DNA from: Vicinamibacteria bacterium
GTDB taxonomy: Bacteria; Acidobacteriota; Vicinamibacteria; Vicinamibacterales; UBA2999
Direction of reading: 5' to 3'
DNA: 31,044 bases
Assembly (NCBI GenBank): GCA_025938035.1
Contig: JAICQE010000026.1
Coordinates: 1-31,044, forward strand
Below are positions 1-7,935 of the stretch, piece by piece. The position numbers were made by a program, and so were the translations under genes. Under the pieces are notes generated by a model, which was given only the letters and a program-made list of their open reading frames with translations, searched no databases and was not told the DNA's origin. Each line of letters starts with the position of its first letter. Position 1 is the stretch's first letter.

Positions 1-15
1 CACGGAGTTCTTTCG

Positions 16-1236
16 CTAGCGTCTCGGCGCCCGCGGCACGTGCTTGCCGACCCAGTCGATCATCAGATCGGCGATCTGATTGCTGTTCGTGTCGAGCATC
101 ATCATGTGCGTGACGCCGAGGATGCCCATCTCGTCCAGCTTCAGATAATCGGCGCGCGCCGAGCCCTGCTTTCCGGCGCGGCGCGTGTTGATGGCGTCCA
201 CGGTCTCCTGACACTGCGCGCTCGTCGCCGTGTAGTCACCCTTCAGAGCGAGATACGGGATCGCGTCGAAGTCGGCGGCCGTCAGGCCGCTTGCCGGCAG
301 CGAGCAGCCGCCTTCGATGGTGATCAGCCCCTTGACCAGGTGCAGGTTGCCGCGCTCCTTCAGGATGCGGACCATGTGATGCCCCATGATGCCTGACTGC
401 GAGTGCGTCGCCACGATGGCGCCGCCAAGGCGCTCGACGAGGAGCGCCAGGTTCTGCGGCGTCCAGGTGTTCGCCGGGGAGAGATTCTGGGGAGTACAGC
501 CGGCGCAGGTCGAGCCCGGCAGCGTCACTTCCGCGTTCGGGACGAGCTGCTTGTAATACTCGGCGACGGCGTCCATCGGGAACTTCGGCGCGACGTGGGG
601 CCGTCCGTCCGTCGGCTTCTCCGGGTCGCTCGCATCCCCATGTGGAATCAATTTGCCGTTGGTGATGTTCGATCCGGCCGGCAGCAGGTGTCCGAACCAC
701 GCGGTCCAGGCGCCGTTGTCGGTAATGCGGCCGAAATTCGGGATCAGGTCGGCCGCACTCTTCGTGTCGCCGGCGGCAATCTTCGACTCCGCCTCGTGGA
801 GCACCGACTGATCGAATCCGGATCGGCCGCGTCCCGCCTGATCGACAACGTAGGTCGATACGCCCTTGCGTACGAAGTACGGAAACCATCCCTCGCGGCC
901 GTCAGGCGTCGACTCCAGCGCCGCACCGGTATGCGTGGACCCGTGCACCATGATGACGGGCCACCCGGGACCGGATTTCCGCTGTGGGATCTGGAACTGG
1001 ACGTACATCTGGCCGATGGTGATCTGCTGCGGCGCCGGCGCGGGCGCGGGCTGACCGGGGGGCGCGAACGGAATCGCTGCGTGCGGGGTTACTTTGGTGA
1101 CGCCGCCGATGAAAAAGCTGCCCTGGTCTTCGATCGTCACCGGCGCGGCCATGAACTTCTTCCGCGGCGCCTGTGCGGCCGCGGGGACGGTCAGCGCCAG
1201 CAGCACCACTGACGCGAGCACACGAACGCGAATCAT
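16..1236 (-). CDS. Exported alpha/beta hydrolase (esterase-like)
   Basis: A 406-residue secreted alpha/beta-hydrolase. Residues 1-22 form a signal peptide (MIRVRV start, hydrophobic core, cleavage near AAAQA). The oxyanion-hole motif VHGS lies at 97-100. The nucleophile elbow is THSQS with Ser279 (small-x-Ser-x-small). Glu309 in IEGG is a likely acid and His377 in GVTHM the likely catalytic base. A Pro/Ala-rich linker at about 57-70 precedes the catalytic domain. A longer in-frame extension to 1284 exists, but ATG at 1236 is chosen because it starts the signal peptide and follows an AAGGAGGAGG ribosome site. This ATG shares one base with the rarA stop (TGATG), so translation is probably coupled. 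The natural substrate cannot be told from sequence; the fold and triad are well supported, the specific activity is not. Confidence 0.85.
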   Translation of the reverse strand: MIRVRVLASVVLLALTVPAAAQAPRKKFMAAPVTIEDQGSFFIGGVTKVTPHAAIPFAPPGQPAPAPAPQQITIGQMYVQFQIPQRKSGPGWPVIMVHGSTHTGAALESTPDGREGWFPYFVRKGVSTYVVDQAGRGRSGFDQSVLHEAESKIAAGDTKSAADLIPNFGRITDNGAWTAWFGHLLPAGSNITNGKLIPHGDASDPEKPTDGRPHVAPKFPMDAVAEYYKQLVPNAEVTLPGSTCAGCTPQNLSPANTWTPQNLALLVERLGGAIVATHSQSGIMGHHMVRILKERGNLHLVKGLITIEGGCSLPASGLTAADFDAIPYLALKGDYTATSAQCQETVDAINTRRAGKQGSARADYLKLDEMGILGVTHMMMLDTNSNQIADLMIDWVGKHVPRAPRR

Positions 1237-2624
1237 CAGCCCTCCTCCTTCTTGTGTCTGTGGTCCTGCTTGATCTTTTCCCACCCTTCGAGCCGCCGCT
1301 TGATCTCCTTCTCGAAGCCGCGCTCCGTCGGCCGGTAGTATCTCCGGTCAGCCAGCGATTCGGGCAGGCATTCCATGTCCGCGACGGCGTCGCGCTCGTT
1401 GTGCGCGTACTGGTACCCCTTGCCGTAGTCGAGCTGTTTCATCAGCTTCGTCGGCGCGTTGCGCAGGTGGAGCGGCACCGGCTCCGCAGCCTGCGTGTGG
1501 GCATCCGCGGCGGCGGCACCATACGCCGTGTAGACGGCGTTGCTCTTGGGCGCGGTCGCCAGATAGATGGCCGCCTGTGCCAGCGCGGTGTTCCCCTCCG
1601 GCATGCCGATGAAGTGGGCCGCGTCCTTGGCGGCGACGGCAACGACCAGCGCCTGCGGGTCGGCGTTGCCGATGTCCTCGGACGCGAACCGAACGAGGCG
1701 CCGCGCGATATAGAGCGGATCTTCGCCCGCTTCGAGCATCCGCGCGACCCAGTACACCGCGGCGTCGGGATCGCTGTTGCGCATCGACTTGTGCAGCGCG
1801 GAGATGAGATTGTAGTGCTCCTCGCCGCCCTTGTCGTAGAGGAGCGCCCGTCGCTGGATCGACTGTTCGAGCTGGGCCAGATCCAGCTGCCGCACGAACG
1901 TCACCGGATCCATGGGGGCGGCGGCGACGGAGAATTCGAGCAGGTTGAGCGCCGCTCGAGCGTCGCCGTTCGCGAATCGCGCCATCGCGGCAATCGCCTC
2001 GTCCGAAACCCGGAGATCTGCTCCGCCGAGGCCGCGGTCGGGGTCGGCGAGCGCCCGGCGGAGGATCGTCTCCACCGCCTCCACACCGAGAGGCTGAAGG
2101 ACGAACACTTTCGAACGGGAGAGCAGCGCGGCGTTGACCTCGAACGAGGGGTTTTCGGTGGTGGCGCCGATGAGCACGATGTCGCCGGCTTCGACGCGGG
2201 GAAGGAACGCGTCCTGCTGCGCCTTGTTGAACCGGTGAATCTCGTCGACGAACACGATGGTGCGCCGGCCGGTCCGCCGCCGGCGGTCCTGCGCGGCGGC
2301 CATGACCTCCTTGATCTCCTTGATGCCCGCGAGCACGGCGCTGAAGGGCACGAAGTGCGCCTTCGTGATCTCCGCAATGACACGCGCCAGCGTGGTTTTG
2401 CCCGTACCCGGAGGGCCCCACAGGATGATCGACTGGAGCAGGTCGCGCGCGATCGCTTCCCGCAACGGCTTGCCCGGCGCAAGGATCGCATCCTGGCCGA
2501 CGACCTCGTCGAGCGTCCGCGGACGCATCCGTTCGGCGAGCGGCGTCCCCGGCGCGTTCAGCGAGCCTGTCTCGCCGAAGCCGTCTTGCGGCGGAGGCGG
2601 ATCGAACAACGGTCCTGTCGTCAC
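1236..2624 (-). CDS. rarA: Replication-associated recombination protein A (AAA+ ATPase)
   Basis: A 462-residue clamp-loader-like AAA+ ATPase of the RarA/MgsA/WRNIP1 family, which acts in the cytoplasm at stalled replication forks. Visible motifs: Walker A GPPGTGKTT at 70-78, Walker B with VDEIHRF at about 125-131, sensor-1 region GATTENPSF at 153-161, and LLSRSKVF (probable arginine finger) at 167-174. The C-terminal half has the family's helical tetramerisation region, including YDKGGEEHYN and the YQYAHN motif near the end. Length is normal. The start codon is GTG, overlapping the methyltransferase stop by four bases (GTGA). It sits in the middle of a three-gene overlapping minus-strand operon. 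The identification is secure. Confidence 0.96.
   Translation of the reverse strand: MTTGPLFDPPPPQDGFGETGSLNAPGTPLAERMRPRTLDEVVGQDAILAPGKPLREAIARDLLQSIILWGPPGTGKTTLARVIAEITKAHFVPFSAVLAGIKEIKEVMAAAQDRRRRTGRRTIVFVDEIHRFNKAQQDAFLPRVEAGDIVLIGATTENPSFEVNAALLSRSKVFVLQPLGVEAVETILRRALADPDRGLGGADLRVSDEAIAAMARFANGDARAALNLLEFSVAAAPMDPVTFVRQLDLAQLEQSIQRRALLYDKGGEEHYNLISALHKSMRNSDPDAAVYWVARMLEAGEDPLYIARRLVRFASEDIGNADPQALVVAVAAKDAAHFIGMPEGNTALAQAAIYLATAPKSNAVYTAYGAAAADAHTQAAEPVPLHLRNAPTKLMKQLDYGKGYQYAHNERDAVADMECLPESLADRRYYRPTERGFEKEIKRRLEGWEKIKQDHRHKKEEG
1241..1250 (-). promoter_or_regulatory. Shine-Dalgarno site that fixes the hydrolase start
   Basis: The minus strand reads AAGGAGGAGG a few bases before the ATG at 1236. 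It lies inside the 3' end of rarA and supports the internal ATG over the longer reading frame starting at 1284. Confidence 0.7.
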
Positions 2625-3424
2625 GGGTGAATCCGCTGCCGCCGGGCAGCGTAGATCAGAACGCCGGTGGCGACGGCAACATTCAGCGATTCGACGGTGA
2701 CGGCCATCGGGATGGTCACGCGCACGCTGCAGCGGGCGATGACCTCATCGGTCAATCCCGGTCCCTCGCCGCCAATGAAGAGTCCGACGGAGCCGCGCCA
2801 GTCGACGTTGTCGGGATCCTCGCCGCCGCGCGGCACCGCGGCGATCGTGCGCAGGCCGGCCTCCGCCATGCAGTCCATGACGGCGCCGGTCGTCATCCCC
2901 GCCACCACCGGCAGCCGCAGCGCGCTTCCCATGCTGCCACGGAGCGCCTTCCATGAGAACGGACTGGCAGAGACGCCGCAGACGAATGCGCCGGTTGCGC
3001 CGCCGGCTTCCGCGGCGCGAATGACGGCGCCGATGTTTCCCGGATCCTGGACGTCCACGGCGGCGACGACAAAGGCATGCGGACGGCCGCAGATCAGAGG
3101 CGGTGCCGTCACCTTGCGGCGGACGATGGCGGCGAGGCCGGCCGGTGATCGCACCGGGCTGAGGGCCGCGAAAACCGCGTCCTCGGCGGCGACGACCTCG
3201 ATGGCGGAGGCTTCGATCTCGCGGACGAGCCGTTCCTCCTCCATCCCTGGTTCGAGTCTGGAGGCGGCGACGACCAGAAGCTCGAAGACAGCGCCGGCGG
3301 CATGCGCGTCGCGCACCAGGTGCGCGCCGTCGAGCAGCACGCGCTCACCGGTGGGATCGGGATCGTCGGCGAGTGCACGGAACGTGCGCACGATGGGATT
3401 CTGCCGGCTCGAAATGGATTTCAC
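2621..3424 (-). CDS. SpoU/TrmH-family RNA 2'-O-methyltransferase
   Basis: A 267-residue SPOUT-class methyltransferase that would methylate a ribose 2'-OH in rRNA or tRNA using S-adenosylmethionine. An N-terminal RNA-binding domain (about 1-100; SSRQNPIVR and VLLDGAHLV are typical) is followed by the knotted catalytic domain. Motif 1 is NIGAVIRAAEAGG at 130-142, motif 2 LFIGGEGPGL at 215-224 and motif 3 VTIPM...ESLNVAVATGV at 236-255. The start is GTG. It is first in an operon with rarA and the hydrolase, and divergent from greA with only 30 bp between start codons. Closest in type to RlmB/TsnR-like enzymes, but the target nucleotide cannot be assigned from sequence. Confidence 0.92.
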   Translation of the reverse strand: MKSISSRQNPIVRTFRALADDPDPTGERVLLDGAHLVRDAHAAGAVFELLVVAASRLEPGMEEERLVREIEASAIEVVAAEDAVFAALSPVRSPAGLAAIVRRKVTAPPLICGRPHAFVVAAVDVQDPGNIGAVIRAAEAGGATGAFVCGVSASPFSWKALRGSMGSALRLPVVAGMTTGAVMDCMAEAGLRTIAAVPRGGEDPDNVDWRGSVGLFIGGEGPGLTDEVIARCSVRVTIPMAVTVESLNVAVATGVLIYAARRQRIHP

Positions 3425-3434
3425 GCTCGTTGGC

Positions 3435-3445
3435 TATGTTACAGT
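3435..3445. promoter_or_regulatory. Shared -10 region of the divergent greA / methyltransferase pair
   Basis: The 30-bp space between the two divergent start codons contains TATGTTACAGT. On the plus strand TATGTT (3435-3440) or TACAGT (3440-3445) can serve greA. On the minus strand TAACAT (3441-3436) can serve the methyltransferase 11 nt before its GTG. No plausible -35 boxes fit without lying in the coding sequences. Assigned by inspection only. Confidence 0.45.
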
Positions 3446-3454
3446 CGGTTCCAG

Positions 3455-3922
3455 ATGAAGGAACGGATCCTGAAGCGGTTCAACGACGAGATCGCCGCCC
3501 TCGAACGCGAGCTGAAAGTCGAGCTGCCGAAGGAGATCCAACGCGCGCGCGAGCTCGGGGACCTGCGCGAGAACGCCGAGTACAAGGCGGCGAAGGAGCG
3601 TCAGGAGATCGTCAACGCGCGCATCGCGATGCTGAAGAAGCGCGTCGGCGAGATCTCGCTGCTCAATCTGGACCGCATTCCTCACGACCGCGCCGGCTTC
3701 GGGTCGACCGTTCACCTTCGCGACGGCAACGGCGACACGATCGTCTACCAGCTGGTGATGCCGGAGGAGTCGGACTTCGAGAAAGGCATGATCTCGACCT
3801 CCTCGCCGATCGGCCGCGCCATCCTCAACAAGGAGGAAGGCGACGAGGTCAAGGTCACGACTCCCAACGGCGTCCGCACGTTCGAGCTGATCAAGATTCT
3901 CACCATCCACGACGACGAGTGA
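3455..3922 (+). CDS. greA: Transcription elongation factor GreA
   Basis: A 155-residue GreA-family factor that enters the RNA polymerase secondary channel and stimulates cleavage of backtracked transcripts. The N-terminal coiled coil (about 1-75) carries the tip motif GDLRENAEY at 35-43 with the acidic residues expected at the tip (Asp36, Glu39). The C-terminal FKBP-like domain contains GSTVHLRDG and the SPIGRAILNKEEGDEV segment diagnostic of Gre factors. ATG at 3455 begins the family N-terminus; the frame is open further upstream, but that part overlaps the divergent methyltransferase gene and looks unrelated. No Shine-Dalgarno is visible. The stop overlaps the next gene's GTG (GTGA). Confidence 0.96.
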   Translation: MKERILKRFNDEIAALERELKVELPKEIQRARELGDLRENAEYKAAKERQEIVNARIAMLKKRVGEISLLNLDRIPHDRAGFGSTVHLRDGNGDTIVYQLVMPEESDFEKGMISTSSPIGRAILNKEEGDEVKVTTPNGVRTFELIKILTIHDDE

Positions 3923-5253
3923 GCCCATACTCGCCTGAACGGCGCACCGCTCTCGTGCTCTGCGGGACGGGTGCGCACGGCGCCTACCACGCGGGTGTGC
4001 TGCGCGCGCTGGAGGAGGCGGGCGTCAAGATCGATCTCGTCGCCGGGCATGGGGTCGGTGCGGCGGGTGCAGCGCTGGCGGCCATCGGCGGCAGCTCGCG
4101 CGTGTGGGAAGACAGCGGCGTCTGGCGATCGCCGCGGGTGCGCGTGCTGTACGCGTGGAAGCGGTCGGCTGTGGCGCCACCGGTGGTATGTGCCGGCCTC
4201 GCATTGGTGCTGCTGTCCACGATCGTTGCTGCTGCGGCCGGCTGGACGATCCCGCGCTGGTGGACGATGACAGTGCCTGCGCTGGTCATCGCGGCAGCGG
4301 GCGGTGCCGCGCTGCTGGTGTGGCGGCATGCCTCACAGGGAAGGCGAGCCGCCGGCCGCTGGTGGTGGCGCCTGTTCGGCGCGCCTGTCGATGCGGAGGC
4401 TGCCCGCGCCCTCTTTACGAACGCCATCTGGGATCTGATTCGCGGGGCCGCGCCGGCGCCACAGCCCGGGCGCGCGGCGCTCGGCCGGAAGTACACGGAA
4501 GTGCTGCTCGAAAGCCTCGGGCAGCCGGGGTTTGCCGAGCTCATGCTGGTGGCGACAGATCTCGACGCCCGGCACGACGTCGTCGCGGCGTTGCTGCGGG
4601 AGCCTTTTCGCGCGGACTTTCTGGCGCCGCGGTCCGGCCGCAACCGTCACGCCGAGGTGATCGATCTCGCCGGCGTTGGCCGCGATTACGCCGTGGACGT
4701 CCTCGCCGGCGCGCTGACCCCGCCGTTGATCGCCGACCCAGCCCTGGTGACCTATGCGCCGGACAGCTTCTGGCGCGGCGAGTCGCACCGGCTGTGCGAT
4801 CGGCCGGCGGCCGTGAACCGGCTGCTCGAGGAGGTCGCCGCCGCCGGCGCCACGCAGGCGATTGTCGTCAGCGCCGTGGCCGCGATGCCGGCGCCGCACA
4901 TGCTGCGGCTGCCGCGCATGGATCCACGCAGCCGTCTCGGCGAGTTCCAAGTCACCGCTGAAGCCGCCGCGCTGCGCGACGCGCTCGAGATGGCGCGCCT
5001 CCGTTTCGATTCGGTATACGTCATCAACCCTGCGCACAACCCCGTCGGGCCGTTCGATGTGGGCGGGGCGTACGACGAAGCGTCGGATCGCCGTCAGGAC
5101 CTCGGTGAGTTGATGTCGCAGGCCTACGAGGATGCCTATCGCCAGTTCATCGAACCGGTCGTCGGCGCGAGCGGGGAGCAGCTGGCGCAGCCGGAGCCGG
5201 GCACCGACGACATGCGGCCGCGCGAGCACGCCGACCGCCTCTTCGGGGCGTAG
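3919..5253 (+). CDS. Patatin-fold membrane protein lacking the catalytic serine (probable pseudoenzyme)
   Basis: A 444-residue protein starting at GTG 3919, overlapping greA by four bases. The patatin oxyanion loop appears as CGTGAHGAYHAG at 15-26. The following elbow, normally G-x-S-x-G, reads GHGVG (43-47): residue 45, codon GGG at 4051-4053, is Gly where the nucleophile should be. The second catalytic element, an Asp-Gly-Gly/Ala after a Pro-Pro strand, is also missing: the expected place reads FWRGESHRLCDRP (284-296). Two hydrophobic segments (about 85-108 and 115-134) are inserted after the elbow, so it is probably membrane anchored. The region around ATDLDARHD (212-220) and the later AIVVSAV strand keep the patatin topology. 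Hydrolase activity looks unlikely; a binding or scaffold role is inference. Confidence 0.75.
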   Translation: MSPYSPERRTALVLCGTGAHGAYHAGVLRALEEAGVKIDLVAGHGVGAAGAALAAIGGSSRVWEDSGVWRSPRVRVLYAWKRSAVAPPVVCAGLALVLLSTIVAAAAGWTIPRWWTMTVPALVIAAAGGAALLVWRHASQGRRAAGRWWWRLFGAPVDAEAARALFTNAIWDLIRGAAPAPQPGRAALGRKYTEVLLESLGQPGFAELMLVATDLDARHDVVAALLREPFRADFLAPRSGRNRHAEVIDLAGVGRDYAVDVLAGALTPPLIADPALVTYAPDSFWRGESHRLCDRPAAVNRLLEEVAAAGATQAIVVSAVAAMPAPHMLRLPRMDPRSRLGEFQVTAEAAALRDALEMARLRFDSVYVINPAHNPVGPFDVGGAYDEASDRRQDLGELMSQAYEDAYRQFIEPVVGASGEQLAQPEPGTDDMRPREHADRLFGA

Positions 5254-5297
5254 GCTACTGGTAACACACCTCGTAGGGTGCCACTGCACGCCACGTT

Positions 5298-5337
5298 AAC
5301 CGCGAAGACCGCGAAGAACGCAAAGGGCACGAAGAAC
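5298..5337 (-). repeat. Dispersed TTCTTTGTGG-ladder repeat, copy 1
   Basis: On the minus strand this reads as a ladder of TTCTTCGTG, TTTGCG, TTCTTCGCGG and TCTTCGCGG units, related to the copies at 6434-6472 (plus) and 11409-11457 (plus). It sits in the noncoding space between the patatin-like gene and the TIGR03435 remnant. Confidence 0.6.
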
Positions 5338-5420
5338 TGACAGATCCGGCTGCGACGGAAGGTAAACGGCGCGCAGCGGTGCAAAGACCAACGCCTTGGT
5401 GAACGCCCCAAGGAGAGCAT

Positions 5421-5444
5421 CTTTGCAGTGCAAAGTATTTTGCA
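5421..5444. promoter_or_regulatory. Candidate repressor operator (three TTTGCA half-sites)
   Basis: CTTTGCAGTGCAAAG (5421-5435) is a perfect inverted repeat with seven-base arms around a central G. A third half-site TTTGCA follows at 5439-5444, so TTTGCA-1-TGCAAA-4-TTTGCA. It lies immediately before the -10-like TAGTCT (5446-5451) of the TIGR03435 gene, where a bound repressor would block RNA polymerase. The regulator is not in the window; PadR- or BlaI-type repressors are possibilities, not conclusions. Confidence 0.5.
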
Positions 5445-5445
5445 G

Positions 5446-5451
5446 TAGTCT
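5446..5451 (+). promoter_or_regulatory. -10-like TAGTCT close to the TIGR03435 start
   Basis: TAGTCT ends 6 nt before the ATG at 5458, with no Shine-Dalgarno between them. It fits the TANNNT pattern repeated before other genes in the window. Confidence 0.4.
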
Positions 5452-5457
5452 GCTCGC

Positions 5458-6301
5458 ATGCCTGCTGCCCTCGTTGCTCTGGCCATCGCCGTACTGCTGG
5501 CGCAGCAGCCGGCCAGGTTCGAGGTGGCGTCCATCCGCCCGCGGCTGGATCGGGCCGAGCGCGAACTCGTCACCGGTACCCGGATCGAACCGGGTCGCAT
5601 ACGCCTCGAGTCTGCCTCCCTCGCTGATTGCATTGCCCTCGCTTACGAGATCAGCGCCGACCGTATCGTCGGGCCAGACTGGCTGGCATCGGCGAGATTC
5701 GATATCGCGGCGACCCTGCCTTCCGGCGCCCTGCGATCGCAGGTGCCCGCGATGGTGCAAACGCTGCTCGCGGAGCGCTTCGGGCTGCGGGTCCACCGAG
5801 AGACACGAGAGTTGCCCGGATCCCAACTGACCGCGACCGCGACGCAGCTCAAAGTGGACGCGACTGCGCCAGATGCGGCTCCTGCCGATCAGTCGATCAC
5901 GCAGACCTTGAACGGCAGCGGTGCCGGCATTTTTGTGTCGCTGCCGCGCGGAGCGAGCTACACACTGGACCCGAAGCGGTTTGAATTCAGGAAGATGACG
6001 ATGGCAATGGTCGCCGATGCCCTGAGCCTCTTCGTGGGCCGGCCCGTAATCGACGCCACGGGTTTGGCGGGCCACTTCGACATCGCGCTCGAGCCCTCAC
6101 CGAATATGCGGATACTGACGGTCCGCTATGGTGCATCAATGGGCGTACCGATCCCTCCAGAGCCGCTTCAGGTCGCCAACGATATCTCCGGTCGCGGTCG
6201 CCACGTCGCTGCGCCGTGCCGGGCTCGTGCTGACGTCGCGGCGCGTGCCTCTCGAGGTCCTCGTCGTCGACGCCATCGAGAAATCTCCGACCGAAAATTG
6301 A
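5458..6301 (+). pseudogene. TIGR03435-type exported protein gene with a frameshift near 6181-6191
   Basis: The product starts with a short signal peptide, then FEVASIRP, the family's standard opening. It continues through features of the domain (IALAYEIS, LLAERFGLRVHRE, RPVIDATGLAGHFDI). After about residue 240 the frame is lost: the expected C-terminus (VAVATSLRRAGLVL, then EVLVVDAIEKSPTEN) is encoded one frame over, from about 6191 to TGA at 6299-6301. Removing one G from CCGG at about 6188-6192 would join them. The stop in the restored frame overlaps the TTG of the next small gene, which supports that frame as the ancestral one. The family function is unknown. This could be a real pseudogene or an assembly error; one read-level check decides. 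Confidence 0.8.
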
Positions 6302-6476
6302 AGACATTACTCCTGTTCCTGCTCGTCTCGGTCGTTACCGGGCCGGCGATTGTCGCCGGGTCGATCATCGGCGCGGCCATCTCGAGACACGGCTCTTCAT
6401 CGGCGCCGTCACTGGCGGCCTGGGTGGGGTTGTTTCTTTGTGGTTCTTTGCGGTTCTTTGTGGTCTTTGTGGCTGA
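6298..6476 (+). pseudogene. Remnant of a small membrane-protein gene
   Basis: TTG at 6298 overlaps the ancestral stop of the TIGR03435 gene (TTGA) and begins a clear hydrophobic N-terminus: KTLLLFLLVSVVTGPAIVAG, then SIIGAAISRH. At about 6389-6391 the frame breaks again: the next frame gives LFIGAVTGGLGGVV, which continues the membrane protein naturally if one base is missing. The reading then runs straight into the TTCTTTGTGG repeat and stops at 6474-6476. It therefore looks like a coupled second gene that has lost its 3' end. Family unknown; the evidence is frame continuity and composition only. Confidence 0.5.
6434..6472 (+). repeat. Dispersed TTCTTTGTGG-ladder repeat, copy 2 (10-bp tandem units)
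   Basis: Four consecutive units: TTCTTTGTGG (6434-6443), TTCTTTGCGG (6444-6453), TTCTTTGTGG (6454-6463) and TCTTTGTGG (6464-6472). This is the most regular copy of the repeat also found at 5298-5337 and 11409-11457. It lies between the broken membrane-protein gene and the convergent argG stop. Confidence 0.7.
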
Positions 6477-6500
6477 TCCCTTCGTGCCCATCGTGGCGTC

Positions 6501-7870
<1,370 letters not shown>

Positions 7871-7920
7871 CAGGGCTCAGGGATCGGGGATCGGGGATCG
7901 GGCTGGCCGCTAAACGTCAG

Positions 7921-7926
7921 TAGAAT
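7921..7926 (+). promoter_or_regulatory. -10-like TAGAAT before the M3 peptidase
   Basis: TAGAAT ends 9 nt before ATG 7936. The intervening CGTCGTCGT has no ribosome-binding character, so a leaderless or near-leaderless transcript is implied. Confidence 0.45.
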
Positions 7927-7935
7927 CGTCGTCGT

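Noticed and set aside
1173..2630. Long plus-strand open frame opposite rarA
   Set aside because: A GC-rich antisense shadow: Arg/Val-rich composition, no family motifs, and rarA on the other strand is certain.
7883..7903. Three tandem ATCGGGG/C units between argG and the M3 peptidase
   Set aside because: Only three 7-base units; could be a short slippage product and shows no further structure.
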